Shown here: in pieces, positions 30,424 to 39,110 of the stretch
How positions within the stretch are numbered: the stretch's first letter is position 1
Layout of the letters: each line of letters starts with the position of its first letter
NCBI RefSeq assembly: GCF_902833645.1
Contig: NZ_CADFGE010000001.1
Location: 1,302,001-1,366,000, forward strand
Source of the DNA: Paraburkholderia fungorum
Lineage (GTDB): Bacteria; Pseudomonadota; Gammaproteobacteria; Burkholderiales; Burkholderiaceae
DNA: 64,000 nucleotides
Direction: 5' to 3'
Position numbers and translations under genes: made by a program
Notes under the pieces: model-generated
The model's input: only the letters and a program-made list of their open reading frames with translations
Told to the model about the DNA's origin: nothing
The model's database searches: none

Positions 30424-32514
30424 ATGTCCGCAGGCCTGAACCCCGCTCAAGATGAAGCGGTCCGTTATCTCGACGGTCCGTGTCTCGTGCTCGCCGGCGC
30501 CGGCAGCGGCAAGACGCGCGTGATCACGCAGAAAATCGCGCACCTGATCGAGGCCAAGGGCTTCGAACCGCGCCATATCGCCGCCGTCACGTTCACGAAC
30601 AAGGCCGCGTTGGAAATGCGCGAGCGCGTGGGCAAGCTGCTCGAGGGCAAGACGCTCACCACGCCCGGCAAGGAAGGCCGCAAAGTGCCCGTCAACCAGT
30701 TGACGGTCTGTACCTTCCACTCGCTCGGCGTGCAGATTCTGCGGCAGGAAGCGGAACACGTCGGTTTGAAACCGCAGTTCTCGATCATGGATTCGGACGA
30801 CTGCTTCGGCATGATTCAGGAGCAGGTCGGCTCGACGGACAAGGGCTTCATCCGCAAGATCCAGTCGATCATTTCGCTATGGAAGAACGGCATGATCATG
30901 CCGGAGCAGGCGATCGCGATTGCCGCGAATGAAGATGAACACCAGGCCGCGATCGTCTACCGTAATTACGTGGCGACGCTGCATGCGTATCAGGCGGTCG
31001 ACTTCGACGACCTGATCCGTCTGCCCGCCGAACTCTTCGAAAAGAACGAGCAGGTGCGCGACCGCTGGCAGAACAAGCTGCGCTATCTGTTGATCGACGA
31101 GTATCAGGACACCAACGCGTGTCAGTACGAACTGGTGAAACTGCTGGCCGGCAAGCGCGCGGCGTTCACGGCGGTCGGCGACGACGATCAGGCGATTTAC
31201 GGCTGGCGCGGCGCGACGCTCGAAAACCTCGGTCAGCTCAGCAAGGATTTTCCGAAGCTGCATCTGATCAAGCTCGAGCAGAACTATCGCTCGACGGTGC
31301 GTATTCTCACCGCCGCGAACAACGTGATCGCGAACAACCCGAAGCTGTTCGAAAAGAAGCTCTGGTCTGAACACGGCATGGGCGACACGATCACCGTCAC
31401 GGCTTGCAACGACGAAGAGCACGAGGCCGAATCTGTGGTGTTTCGCCTGTCCGCGCACAAGTTCGAGCGGCGTGCGAATTTTCGCGACTACGCGATCCTG
31501 TATCGCGGCAACTTTCAGGCGCGTATCTTCGAACAGGTGCTGCGTCGTGAACGGATTCCGTATGTGCTGTCGGGCGGGCAGTCGTTTTTCGACAAAGCCG
31601 AGATCAAGGACATCTGCGCGTATTTGCGCCTGATCGCCAACGCAAACGACGACCCCGCGTTCATCCGCGCGATCACCACGCCGCGCCGCGGTGTCGGCAA
31701 TACGACGCTCGAAGCGCTCGGCTCGTTTGCGGGTCAGGCAAAAGTGTCGCTATTCGAAGCGGTTTATATGGGCGGCATTGAAGCCCGCTTGTCGCCGCGT
31801 CAGATCGAACCGATGCGCGTGTTCTGCGACTTCATGCAGCGGCTCACCGACCGCGCCGAGAAGGATGCGGCCGGCCCGCTGCTCGACGAGCTGATGGACG
31901 CGATCCACTACGAAGCCTATCTGTACGACGCGTTCGACGAACGTCAGGCGCAGTCCAAGTGGCAGAACGTGCTCGAGTTCATGGTATGGCTGAAGCGCAA
32001 AGGCACCAAGGCCGAACCGGAGGGTTCGGAGGCGAGTGAGGCCACCGGCTACGACACGGCCGACGGCCTCGGCGACACCGGCAAGAATCTGCTCGGCCTG
32101 ATTCAGACCGTGGCGCTGATGTCGATGCTCGAAGGCCGCGAAGAGGATCCGGACGCGGTGCGGCTTTCGACCGTGCACGCGTCGAAGGGACTGGAGTATC
32201 CGCACGTGTTTCTGGTGGGTGTCGAAGAAGGCATCATGCCGCACCGTGGCGGCCCCGATGACGAACCGATCGACGACGCGCGCATCGAGGAAGAGCGGCG
32301 TTTGATGTACGTCGCGATCACGCGGGCGCAGCGCAGCCTGCATCTGAACTGGTGCAAGAAGCGCAAGCGGGCGCGCGAAACCGTGGTGTGTGAGCCGTCG
32401 CGTTTCATCCCCGAGATGCTGCTCGACGATGCGCCGCCGCCGACGCCGGAAGAAGCGCCGATGTCCCCGAAAGACCGGCTCGCGAGTTTGAAGGCGCTGT
32501 TGCAGAAGCCTTGA
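30424..32514 (+). CDS. rep: ATP-dependent DNA helicase Rep
   Basis: A 696-residue superfamily 1A 3'-5' helicase that clears proteins ahead of the replication fork. Start MSAGLNPAQDEAVRYLDGPCLVLAGAGSGKTRVI carries Walker A. Further motifs are AAVTFTNKAALEMRERV, DEYQDTN (Walker B), GDDDQAIYGWRGA (motif III), EQNYRS (motif IV) and VHASKGLEYPHV (motif V), then EERRLMYVAITRAQ (motif VI). The sequence follows E. coli Rep more closely than UvrD, for example WQNKLRYLLIDEYQDTN. ATG 30424 gives the family N-terminus; an upstream in-frame start at 29749 was rejected. Confidence 0.93.
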   Translation: MSAGLNPAQDEAVRYLDGPCLVLAGAGSGKTRVITQKIAHLIEAKGFEPRHIAAVTFTNKAALEMRERVGKLLEGKTLTTPGKEGRKVPVNQLTVCTFHSLGVQILRQEAEHVGLKPQFSIMDSDDCFGMIQEQVGSTDKGFIRKIQSIISLWKNGMIMPEQAIAIAANEDEHQAAIVYRNYVATLHAYQAVDFDDLIRLPAELFEKNEQVRDRWQNKLRYLLIDEYQDTNACQYELVKLLAGKRAAFTAVGDDDQAIYGWRGATLENLGQLSKDFPKLHLIKLEQNYRSTVRILTAANNVIANNPKLFEKKLWSEHGMGDTITVTACNDEEHEAESVVFRLSAHKFERRANFRDYAILYRGNFQARIFEQVLRRERIPYVLSGGQSFFDKAEIKDICAYLRLIANANDDPAFIRAITTPRRGVGNTTLEALGSFAGQAKVSLFEAVYMGGIEARLSPRQIEPMRVFCDFMQRLTDRAEKDAAGPLLDELMDAIHYEAYLYDAFDERQAQSKWQNVLEFMVWLKRKGTKAEPEGSEASEATGYDTADGLGDTGKNLLGLIQTVALMSMLEGREEDPDAVRLSTVHASKGLEYPHVFLVGVEEGIMPHRGGPDDEPIDDARIEEERRLMYVAITRAQRSLHLNWCKKRKRARETVVCEPSRFIPEMLLDDAPPPTPEEAPMSPKDRLASLKALLQKP

Positions 32515-32635
32515 AGTAAGACCTTGCGGGCGGCGGGTGCATCGGCGGTTTTCCGCGCAGGCACGCTACAGTGGTGCGGCCCGCTGACTCGATGTCGGCC
32601 GGATGTCGAGCGGGCGCCAATTGGAGATCGCTCGC

Positions 32636-33214
32636 ATGCCCACGCCGCCGCCCGCGCACTATCGCCGCGCTCTCGAAACCTACGTCGACGCGAAAGACAA
32701 CACGCGGGCCGAGCGCATCGCCGAAGCCTTTGCTCCCGATGCCGTGCTCACCATTTCGCTCGCGACGTCGAACATCGCGTTTCCGGCGCGCACGGTCGGC
32801 ACCGATGCAATTGCGAAAACGCTTGTCACTGATTTCGGCGCTCAATATACGCAGTGCCGCACCTATTACGTGTGCGATTCGCTCGCGGTCCGAGGCGACA
32901 CGATCGACGCGCTGCCCTGGCTAGTGATAATGCGCGAACAGGCAAGCGGCGCATTGCGGGTGGGCCACGGCGTGTACCGTTGGAATTTCGACGCGACGCC
33001 GGCTGTGACGGGGTTCCATATCCACATTGCACGCATGGATGTCGTGCCGGACGAAGACGGCACTTTGCTCGATGCATTGCAGGACGGCCTGAGCTATCCA
33101 TGGCTTGCGCCTGCCGAATTGCACGCGCATTTCACGTCGCTCGCTCGCAGCACGCCGGCGTTGGCATTTGTCGAAGCGTTCAAGCATCCCGCGGTGGCAT
33201 CGGCTGGCATCTGA
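32636..33214 (+). CDS. NTF2-like / SnoaL-like fold protein, hypothetical
   Basis: A 192-residue protein with an N-terminal cone-shaped NTF2-like domain: YRRALETYVDAKDNTRAERIAEAFAPDAVLTISLAT is the typical opening helix and strand, and YRWNFDATPAVTGFHIHIARMDVV a later strand pair. A C-terminal extension of about 60 residues is unassigned. Such domains are enzymes (isomerases, dehydratases) or binding modules; the role is not predictable. ATG 32636 has GGAG about 10 bases upstream; an in-frame ATG at 32603 is an alternative. A terminator follows. Confidence 0.7.
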   Translation: MPTPPPAHYRRALETYVDAKDNTRAERIAEAFAPDAVLTISLATSNIAFPARTVGTDAIAKTLVTDFGAQYTQCRTYYVCDSLAVRGDTIDALPWLVIMREQASGALRVGHGVYRWNFDATPAVTGFHIHIARMDVVPDEDGTLLDALQDGLSYPWLAPAELHAHFTSLARSTPALAFVEAFKHPAVASAGI

Positions 33215-33251
33215 TCTGCGCCGGCCGAGTATCGTCGTGAGAGAAACGCGT

Positions 33252-33296
33252 TAAAAAAATCCCTGCTCGTGTCGTCACGATGCAGGGATTTTTTGT
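33252..33296. terminator. Bidirectional terminator between convergent genes
   Basis: AAAAAAATCCCTGC and GCAGGGATTTTTT flank a partially paired loop, giving a stem with an A-run on one side and a T-run on the other. It serves the NTF2-like gene on the plus strand and the cytochrome gene on the minus strand. Confidence 0.85.
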
Positions 33297-33318
33297 TCTA
33301 CAGCAACCGCCGGATGCC

Positions 33319-34218
33319 TTATTTCGCCGCGCTGACCATGTAGTCGACGGCGGCTTTCACGTCCGCATCCGAGGCATTCGAGCCGCCTTTGGGCGGCATC
33401 GCGCCCTTGCCATGCAGCGCGTAGTTGTAGATGGTGTCCATTGGGTCCTTCAGGCGCGGCGCCCAGGCTTCCTTGTCGCCGAACTTTGGTGCGTTCAGCA
33501 CGCCGGCCGCGTGACATGCCTGGCAAACCTGCTGGTACAGCGCCTTGCCGGCTTGCGAGGCGTCCGCGCTTTGCGCAGCGCCGGCTGCCGGCGCAGCGGC
33601 TTGCGGCACGCTTGCCATAGCGGCCAATGCGGCGGCAGCTTGAGCAGCGCCGGCATCCGAAGCGCCCGCCGGCGCTGCGGCAGCGGCACCAGAAGCGGCG
33701 GCCGCCGCACCCGCGGCCGGCTGCGCCGGTTCAGGGAAGCTCGCGCCGGAATTGTTCGCCATGTACACCACCGCGCGGGCGATTTCGAAGTCGCTGTAGT
33801 CGTCCGGGCTGGTGCCGCCGCGCGGGGGCATCGCGCCCTTGCCAGTGAGCGCCGTGTGCCACAGCGTGTCGAAGCCCTGCGAAATGCGCGGGGCCCAGTC
33901 GGCGGTATTGGTGAATTTCGGCGCGCCTGCCGCACCCGACGCGTGACAGGCGGAGCAAACGGCCTTGTAGACTTCTTCGCCGGTCTTGTAGACGCGTGGC
34001 GCATTGGCGTCGCGAATGTCGACTTGCGCGAGCGGCTTGATGCGCGCGCTGACTTCGGCTTCGGAAAGACTGTCTGTCCCGGCACCGGTGCGTGTCGAAT
34101 TATCGACGTAAATCACCAGCAGAACGATGATGACGATCGGTACCGCAAAACTGGCAATGATCGCGGCAATGAGCTGCCCGGGGGTTTTGATTGGGGCTCC
34201 GTGTGGTGCTTCGCTCAT
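33319..34218 (-). CDS. Membrane-anchored dihaem c-type cytochrome
   Basis: A 299-residue protein with one N-terminal membrane helix (about residues 16-38) and two class I cytochrome c domains in the periplasm. Haem sites are CSACH at 88-92 and CQACH at 232-236, each followed by GKGAMPPRGG or GKGAMPPKGG, which supplies the axial methionine. A linker of about 55 residues (165-220), nearly all Ala/Pro/Gly/Ser, separates the domains. Likely an electron carrier to a terminal oxidase (cytochrome c5-like). It has its own terminator downstream. Confidence 0.92.
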   Translation of the reverse strand: MSEAPHGAPIKTPGQLIAAIIASFAVPIVIIVLLVIYVDNSTRTGAGTDSLSEAEVSARIKPLAQVDIRDANAPRVYKTGEEVYKAVCSACHASGAAGAPKFTNTADWAPRISQGFDTLWHTALTGKGAMPPRGGTSPDDYSDFEIARAVVYMANNSGASFPEPAQPAAGAAAAASGAAAAAPAGASDAGAAQAAAALAAMASVPQAAAPAAGAAQSADASQAGKALYQQVCQACHAAGVLNAPKFGDKEAWAPRLKDPMDTIYNYALHGKGAMPPKGGSNASDADVKAAVDYMVSAAK

Positions 34219-34514
34219 GCTTGTCTCGTCTCCGTGGGTATGTGAGCGGTACAGCGTGACGGCAACTTCTTGTTCTTTATTCAGCCACGGACGATTATAG
34301 ACGGAACATTTCGACGGCGGCGAGGGGCTCGGCGCGGTGTTCAGCAGGCGTTTACCCGCATCGCGGAGCGTGGCCGGCGGCGCCTGGATGGCGGGCCGAA
34401 GCCGCCCAATCCCGCCATATAGGCCGTCCGGTGGACGGTTGGGCCGAAACCGGGTATCCTTTCGGTCTCGCTTTGGCGTCGCTCCTGTTCAGGTTGCCGC
34501 GCTTTCGTGTTGAA

Positions 34515-34590
34515 GCGCCCGTAGCTCAATGGATAGAGTACTGCCCTCCGAAGGCAGGGGTTGCTGGTTCGATCCCAGCCGGGCGCACCA
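34515..34590 (+). tRNA. tRNA-Arg (anticodon CCG)
   Basis: A complete 76-nt cloverleaf with encoded CCA. Acceptor stem GCGCCCG pairs with CGGGCGC. The D-arm is AGCTCAATGGATAGAGT. The anticodon stem CTGCC / GGCAG encloses loop CTCCGAA with anticodon CCG. The T-arm is GCTGGTTCGATCCCAGC. It decodes CGG arginine codons. Confidence 0.98.
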
Positions 34591-34836
34591 TCTGATGTTC
34601 CTCTGAATTCCCCTGAAGTCCTGAAATCCCTCGTCAGCTAAGGCATTGCGGGAAATTTGCGTCCGCAAAAAGCCAAGGAATCCCGCCCCAAAGCCCGCGG
34701 TCGCATAGCCCCAAAAGTCACATCCAAAATGGCCGCTCCTCGGAGCCTCACTGCGGTCATAGACGTCGACCGACCTTAGCGGCGCGGCCGCGCTCGCTTG
34801 CGCGTCCCAAGGCGGGGGCGCGAGCGTGCGGCAATC

Positions 34837-35931
34837 TCAACGTGCGACCGCGTCTCCGGCCACATTGCCGTGCCTAATTGGAGGAAGCCGCAGCGTAGCC
34901 GTGCTATCCGCCTTGAACACCGTCTTCCAGTCATCCTTCATATCGACGACGAGCCAGCCTTTCGCGCCGGCTTCGTCCAGACCCTTGTCGAGCTTGCCGC
35001 TTTTCGCCGAGCGGTCGTACGCGTACTCCCGCTCACCGTCGGTGTGATGCAGCAGTGCCGCGAGGCGCGGACCGTCGCCGGCGGCGGTCCATTCGAGCAT
35101 TGGCACGTCGCCGTCGGCGTTGCCGAACGCGATCACAGGGCGCCTGCCGATCACACGGTCGATGGCGAGCGGTTTGGCGGCGCCGTCGACCAGATTGTCG
35201 ACCTGCGCAAGCCGGGTCAGCGTGACGGCGCCGTTCGTTTGGCCATACTTGTATTTGACGGTGCTGCCGATCACCTGCTCGGGCGGAATGCCGTAGACAC
35301 GCTGCGCCAGGTCGCGGACGAACTCGACATCGCTGCCCGTCACTAGATAGGTCCTGAAGCCATTGGCGCGCAGGTAGGCGAGCAGTTCGAGCATTGGCTG
35401 ATAAGCGAGCTCGGCGTACGGGCGGTTAAAGCGCGGGTCACTCGCGGAGTCGAACCATTCGTGGACGAGCGCGGCGAATTGATCGCTGGTCATGCCGGCA
35501 TGCGCGGCCGCCAGCACTCTCATCGAGCCGGCATCGCCGCTCCCCGCGATGCTTTTCAGATTGCCTCTCAGAATCGAGCGGAAGGGTTCCTGCCGCTTCC
35601 ATTCCGGATGCCGCCCGGCCACCGTTTTCACCCGTTGCAGCGCGAACACCAGTTGCACCGAGGCAGGTTGCTCCGGCCACAACGTGCCGTCGTTGTCGAA
35701 CACGGCAACCCGGTCAGCACGCGCAATGAAGTCCTTCGACTCGGGCGTGGTGACCAGCGTGACGAAATCGACAATCGAGCGTCGGGTCGCTGTGTCGTTC
35801 CATGACGGCAGCGCCGTGGCGGCCGATGCGGCGGCTTGCGACCCGCCCGCGTCGTGACGCGGCGTAACAGTGCAAGCTGAAAGAATTACAACGGTCAAAG
35901 CAATGCAGTACCGGTGCATCGTACGAATCAT
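34837..35931 (-). CDS. Exported HAD-superfamily phosphatase lipoprotein
   Basis: A 364-residue protein with a short signal peptide and a lipobox (VVILSAC), so probably a periplasm-facing lipoprotein. HAD motif I is VAVFDNDGTLWPE (nucleophile aspartate of DxDGT), motif II is TYLVTGSD, and motif III/IV is PVIAFGNADGDVPMLEW. A helical cap lies between motifs I and II. It resembles phosphoserine-phosphatase-like HAD hydrolases; the substrate is unknown. It ends 246 bases from the tRNA-Arg gene. Confidence 0.82.
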   Translation of the reverse strand: MIRTMHRYCIALTVVILSACTVTPRHDAGGSQAAASAATALPSWNDTATRRSIVDFVTLVTTPESKDFIARADRVAVFDNDGTLWPEQPASVQLVFALQRVKTVAGRHPEWKRQEPFRSILRGNLKSIAGSGDAGSMRVLAAAHAGMTSDQFAALVHEWFDSASDPRFNRPYAELAYQPMLELLAYLRANGFRTYLVTGSDVEFVRDLAQRVYGIPPEQVIGSTVKYKYGQTNGAVTLTRLAQVDNLVDGAAKPLAIDRVIGRRPVIAFGNADGDVPMLEWTAAGDGPRLAALLHHTDGEREYAYDRSAKSGKLDKGLDEAGAKGWLVVDMKDDWKTVFKADSTATLRLPPIRHGNVAGDAVAR

Positions 35932-36182
35932 GAAAGCCTCATCAAAAGCGGTGGGTCGAAGCTAAAGCGAGCGCCAGTCTAATGGGGTGCGGTGATTGTT
36001 GCAGCCCATTCTGTTGCTTTTTAACGCGGCTGCCTCGATGCCGGCAATGCGCGATAGCAGATGCCGTCATGTGGATTCATATGAACCGGGTAAAAAAACT
36101 GGCAAGGCCATATCAGAAATATGCAATTGGAATGGCTATAAAAACCTAAGGCGGGCGGAAAATTCCTGAGCTTTCGATCGTG

Positions 36183-36202
36183 TTACAAATTTATCTCTGT
36201 AA
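36183..36202. promoter_or_regulatory. Operator-like dyad TTACA-N10-TGTAA
   Basis: A perfect 5-bp inverted repeat with a 10-base AT-rich spacer, about 300 bases upstream of the promoter for the outer-membrane gene cluster. The binding factor is unknown. Confidence 0.35.
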
Positions 36203-36498
36203 TCTCCTGAAACGTTTGCTACCATTCCGCCACAAGCTCACGCGTAGTGAACCTTTTATCTTCCGCATGCTTTGTTCGGTGCGGCGTTCTTGGGTCTGAG
36301 AGGAGCGTCCATGCAATCCCTGTGTCCGGCCGTGTTGTCTTCCCAGTCTGCTCGCAAGGTTTAGCGCTATTTAACTGCGCGTCTTTCTGTTCTGCGCATT
36401 TCCCGGCTGCACGTGGCTGCCGGGCGGGCGAACTCGCTTCCGCGATTAATGTGAGTTAAATCAAGAAATACGAATGCTATTTCCTGAATTCATTTGCT

Positions 36499-36528
36499 TT
36501 GGCAATGGGGAATACGTTCGCCTATAAG
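36499..36528 (+). promoter_or_regulatory. Sigma70-type promoter of the outer-membrane gene cluster
   Basis: TTGGCA (36499-36504), 18-base spacer, TATAAG (36523-36528). The predicted start near 36535 leaves a leader of under 20 bases before ATG 36553, with a GAGG ribosome site at 36542-36545. Confidence 0.6.
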
Positions 36529-36552
36529 AAGTGCCCATAGACGAGGTGCGCG

Positions 36553-37347
36553 ATGCGTTGTAAATGCGTGATTTTGGCGGCAGCGCTATATGCCGCCTCG
36601 GTGCTGCTGTCGCCTGCGTTCGCCCAGGCTTCCGCTGACGATGCCAATAAAAGTAATAACCCGCTGAACCTGGCTGCTTCATTCAACATCCAGAATTACT
36701 ACACGCCGAGCGTGTTCGGCGCGAGCGCGCACACGAACGACCTGCTGCTGCGCCCCACCGTACCGATCGGCCCGAACAGCCTGATCGGCGTGCCGCAAAT
36801 TTTTCGCGCCACGGTGCCGGTCAGCACGCGGCCTGACCCAAGCGGCGGCTATAACACCGGTCTCGGCGACCTGAACCTGTTCGACATTTTCCTGCTGTCC
36901 GAAGGCGACGTGCAGGTTGGCGTGGGCCCGCTCGTGACCATGCCGACGGCCACCGACCCGAGCCTCGGCACCGGCAAGTGGCAGGCTGGTCTTGCCGCGG
37001 TCGCGGTCAGTGCGACCAAGGCGCGGCTGCTCGGCGCGCTGGTGCAATGGCAACACTCGTTCGCGGGGCAAAGCAGCCGGCCCACCACGCAATCGCTTAC
37101 CGCGCAGCCGTTCGGCATCTTCAACCTGCCGGGCGGCTGGTACATCCGCTCAACCGGAATCTGGACTTTCGATCTGCAGCACGGCAGCTACTACATTCCG
37201 GTCGGCCTTGGTGCCGGCAAGGCGTGGAAGGGTGGCTCGACCATCTACAACGCGTTTATCGAACCGCAGTACTCGGTCGCCCATTCCGGTGCCGGGGTGC
37301 CGAAGTTCACGATCTTCGCAGGCCTGAATATGACGTTCGGCAAATAG
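36553..37347 (+). CDS. Outer-membrane beta-barrel protein, MetA-pathway type
   Basis: A 264-residue exported protein. The signal peptide MRCKCVILAAALYAASVLLSPAFAQA is followed by alternating amphipathic strands typical of a beta-barrel and a C-terminal strand ending TIFAGLNMTFGK, with an aromatic residue three from the end. The pattern of glycine-rich turns and the GLGDLNLFDIFLL segment recall the MetA-type phenol-degradation outer-membrane proteins. Probably a channel for small hydrophobic molecules. First gene of a five-gene co-directional run. Confidence 0.7.
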   Translation: MRCKCVILAAALYAASVLLSPAFAQASADDANKSNNPLNLAASFNIQNYYTPSVFGASAHTNDLLLRPTVPIGPNSLIGVPQIFRATVPVSTRPDPSGGYNTGLGDLNLFDIFLLSEGDVQVGVGPLVTMPTATDPSLGTGKWQAGLAAVAVSATKARLLGALVQWQHSFAGQSSRPTTQSLTAQPFGIFNLPGGWYIRSTGIWTFDLQHGSYYIPVGLGAGKAWKGGSTIYNAFIEPQYSVAHSGAGVPKFTIFAGLNMTFGK

Positions 37348-37519
37348 ACTGGAACCTGAGAGAAAGCAGACATGACATCGACCTGGCCGCCCGCGTCCCG
37401 AGGCGTGTACGACCCCGTCGAGCGGCTCTATGGCTCTGGCCGGATCGTGCTCGACGGTGCCGGGGACCAGCCAGCGTCGCAAAAGCGCTAGGCCGCGCAT
37501 GGACGAACCTGAGAACGAT

Positions 37520-39010
37520 ATGAACAAGAAAGCCGCAACATGGGTGACCGCAGCCGTACTGGCGTCGGTCGCCGCGCCGATTCTGGCGAAGACACCGCAG
37601 GGTCAGCCGGCCCATGCCAATGCCAGCGCAGCAGCGTCGGTGCCGGGTCCGGTAGCGGGCTATGCGATCTCCGACCAGTACGCGCGGCTGGTCGCGCGGC
37701 AGACCTACTTCTGGGCGTGGCCGATGGTGAACGTCTACGGCCGCTTGCTGGCGATGAGGCAGGTGCCGCAGCCGGGCCTGAATGGCGGCGTCGTGCCGGT
37801 CGCCCCGCCCAACCATCTGTCGATGCTGCGCGACTATATCCAGCCGCAGGAGCGCTTTGTCGCGTGTCCGAATCAGGACGTGGTCTACGGCTCCGCGATT
37901 CTCGATCTGAACCAGACCCCGGTGGTCGTGCAGGTGCCCGATTTCGGCAAACGCTTCTGGGTCTATCAGGCGGTCGATCTGCGTACCGACGGGTTCGCGA
38001 GTCTCGGCAAGATGTACGGCACGCGTCCGGGCTTCTATCTGTTAGCCGGGCCTGACTGGCACGGTCAGGTGCCGAAGGGCATCCGTCAGGTGTTCCGCTC
38101 GCCGACCGGCGTCGGCAGCTTCATCCCGCGCGTTTTCATGGACGACACGGCTGAAGATCGCGCGGCCGTGCAGCCGGTGCTCGCCAAGGTGGGCCTGTAT
38201 CCGCTCGCCGAGTACGACGGCAAGGTCAAGGAGACCGACTGGTCGAAGTCGCCGAGTTTCGGTTCGGCCGGTGCCGCCGCGGGCGGCAACGCCGAAGAGA
38301 TCAAGTGGGTCGATCCAAACCGGTTCTGGGATGAACTGCCCACAGTACTCGACGAGACGCCGCCGCAACCCGGCGAAGAAGCGCTCTATGCGCAGGCGCG
38401 CGCGCTGATCGCGGCGGCGCGGAAAGATCCGGCGATCAAGACCGCGATCGTCGAAGAAGCAGTGAAGGCCGAGGCGGATCTGGTCACGCCACTATTCAAC
38501 TTCAACACCTTCGGCAAACAGCTGCCCGCCAACTGGAACACCATCAGCAACGGCGCTGCGTTCGGCACGGACTACTTCACGCGTACGGCGGTGGCGAAGT
38601 CGAACATCTTCGTCAACAAGCCAAACGAGACCAAGTATTTCTATGCCGATGCCGACGCATCCGGTCAACGCCTCGACGGTAATGCGAACTACACAGTGAC
38701 GTTCGCGAAAGACAGATTGCCGCCGGTCAAAGGATTCTGGTCGCTGACCTTGTACAACGCGCATCACTTCTTCTCGCCGAACGCGCAAAACCGCTACTCG
38801 CTCGGCACCAAGAACAAGGACCTGAAATTCAATGCCGACGGCTCGCTGACGCTATATGTGCAGAGCACGAGCCCCGGCGACGACAAACTCGCCAACTGGC
38901 TGCCGGCGCCGGCCAACGAAGCGTTCTCGCTGTATGTGCGCGCCTACTGGCCGCAGCAGCCGGCGCTTGACGGCAGCTGGACGCCACCGCCGATCGTGCG
39001 CCAGCCGTGA
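37520..39010 (+). CDS. Exported DUF1254/DUF1214 protein
   Basis: A 496-residue protein with a signal peptide (MNKKAATWVTAAVLASVAAPILAK). The N-terminal DUF1254 domain includes YARLVARQTYFWAWPMVNVYGR and CPNQDVVYGSAILDL. The C-terminal DUF1214 domain includes PPVKGFWSLTLYNAHHFF and NRYSLG, and LTLYVQSTSPGDD near the end. It is a periplasmic or surface protein of unknown biochemistry, frequently encoded near outer-membrane barrels. ATG 37520 gives the signal peptide; the frame extends to 37430, but the added residues are unlike a leader. It starts 172 bases after the preceding barrel gene. Confidence 0.85.
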   Translation: MNKKAATWVTAAVLASVAAPILAKTPQGQPAHANASAAASVPGPVAGYAISDQYARLVARQTYFWAWPMVNVYGRLLAMRQVPQPGLNGGVVPVAPPNHLSMLRDYIQPQERFVACPNQDVVYGSAILDLNQTPVVVQVPDFGKRFWVYQAVDLRTDGFASLGKMYGTRPGFYLLAGPDWHGQVPKGIRQVFRSPTGVGSFIPRVFMDDTAEDRAAVQPVLAKVGLYPLAEYDGKVKETDWSKSPSFGSAGAAAGGNAEEIKWVDPNRFWDELPTVLDETPPQPGEEALYAQARALIAAARKDPAIKTAIVEEAVKAEADLVTPLFNFNTFGKQLPANWNTISNGAAFGTDYFTRTAVAKSNIFVNKPNETKYFYADADASGQRLDGNANYTVTFAKDRLPPVKGFWSLTLYNAHHFFSPNAQNRYSLGTKNKDLKFNADGSLTLYVQSTSPGDDKLANWLPAPANEAFSLYVRAYWPQQPALDGSWTPPPIVRQP

Positions 39011-39110
39011 GAATCGCCTCGTCGCGCATCGCTGTGGCTTGTGGCCGCACGTCGTCTACAGCCTCGTCCGCAGAGTGAGAATGCGGAAACTTATTTTCGT
39101 GAGGATGACT

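Larger units (their letters stand above)
35932..36552. other. AT-rich 621-bp regulatory region upstream of the outer-membrane cluster
   Basis: Noticeably richer in A+T than the window average. It contains the dyad at 36183-36202 and a good sigma70-type promoter at 36499-36528. A 70-codon ORF at 36247-36459 lacks a ribosome site and was not called. Confidence 0.55.

Noticed and set aside
36247..36459. A 70-codon ORF in the AT-rich region upstream of the envelope cluster
   Set aside because: No ribosome site, Cys-rich random-looking translation, and it lies between regulatory elements.
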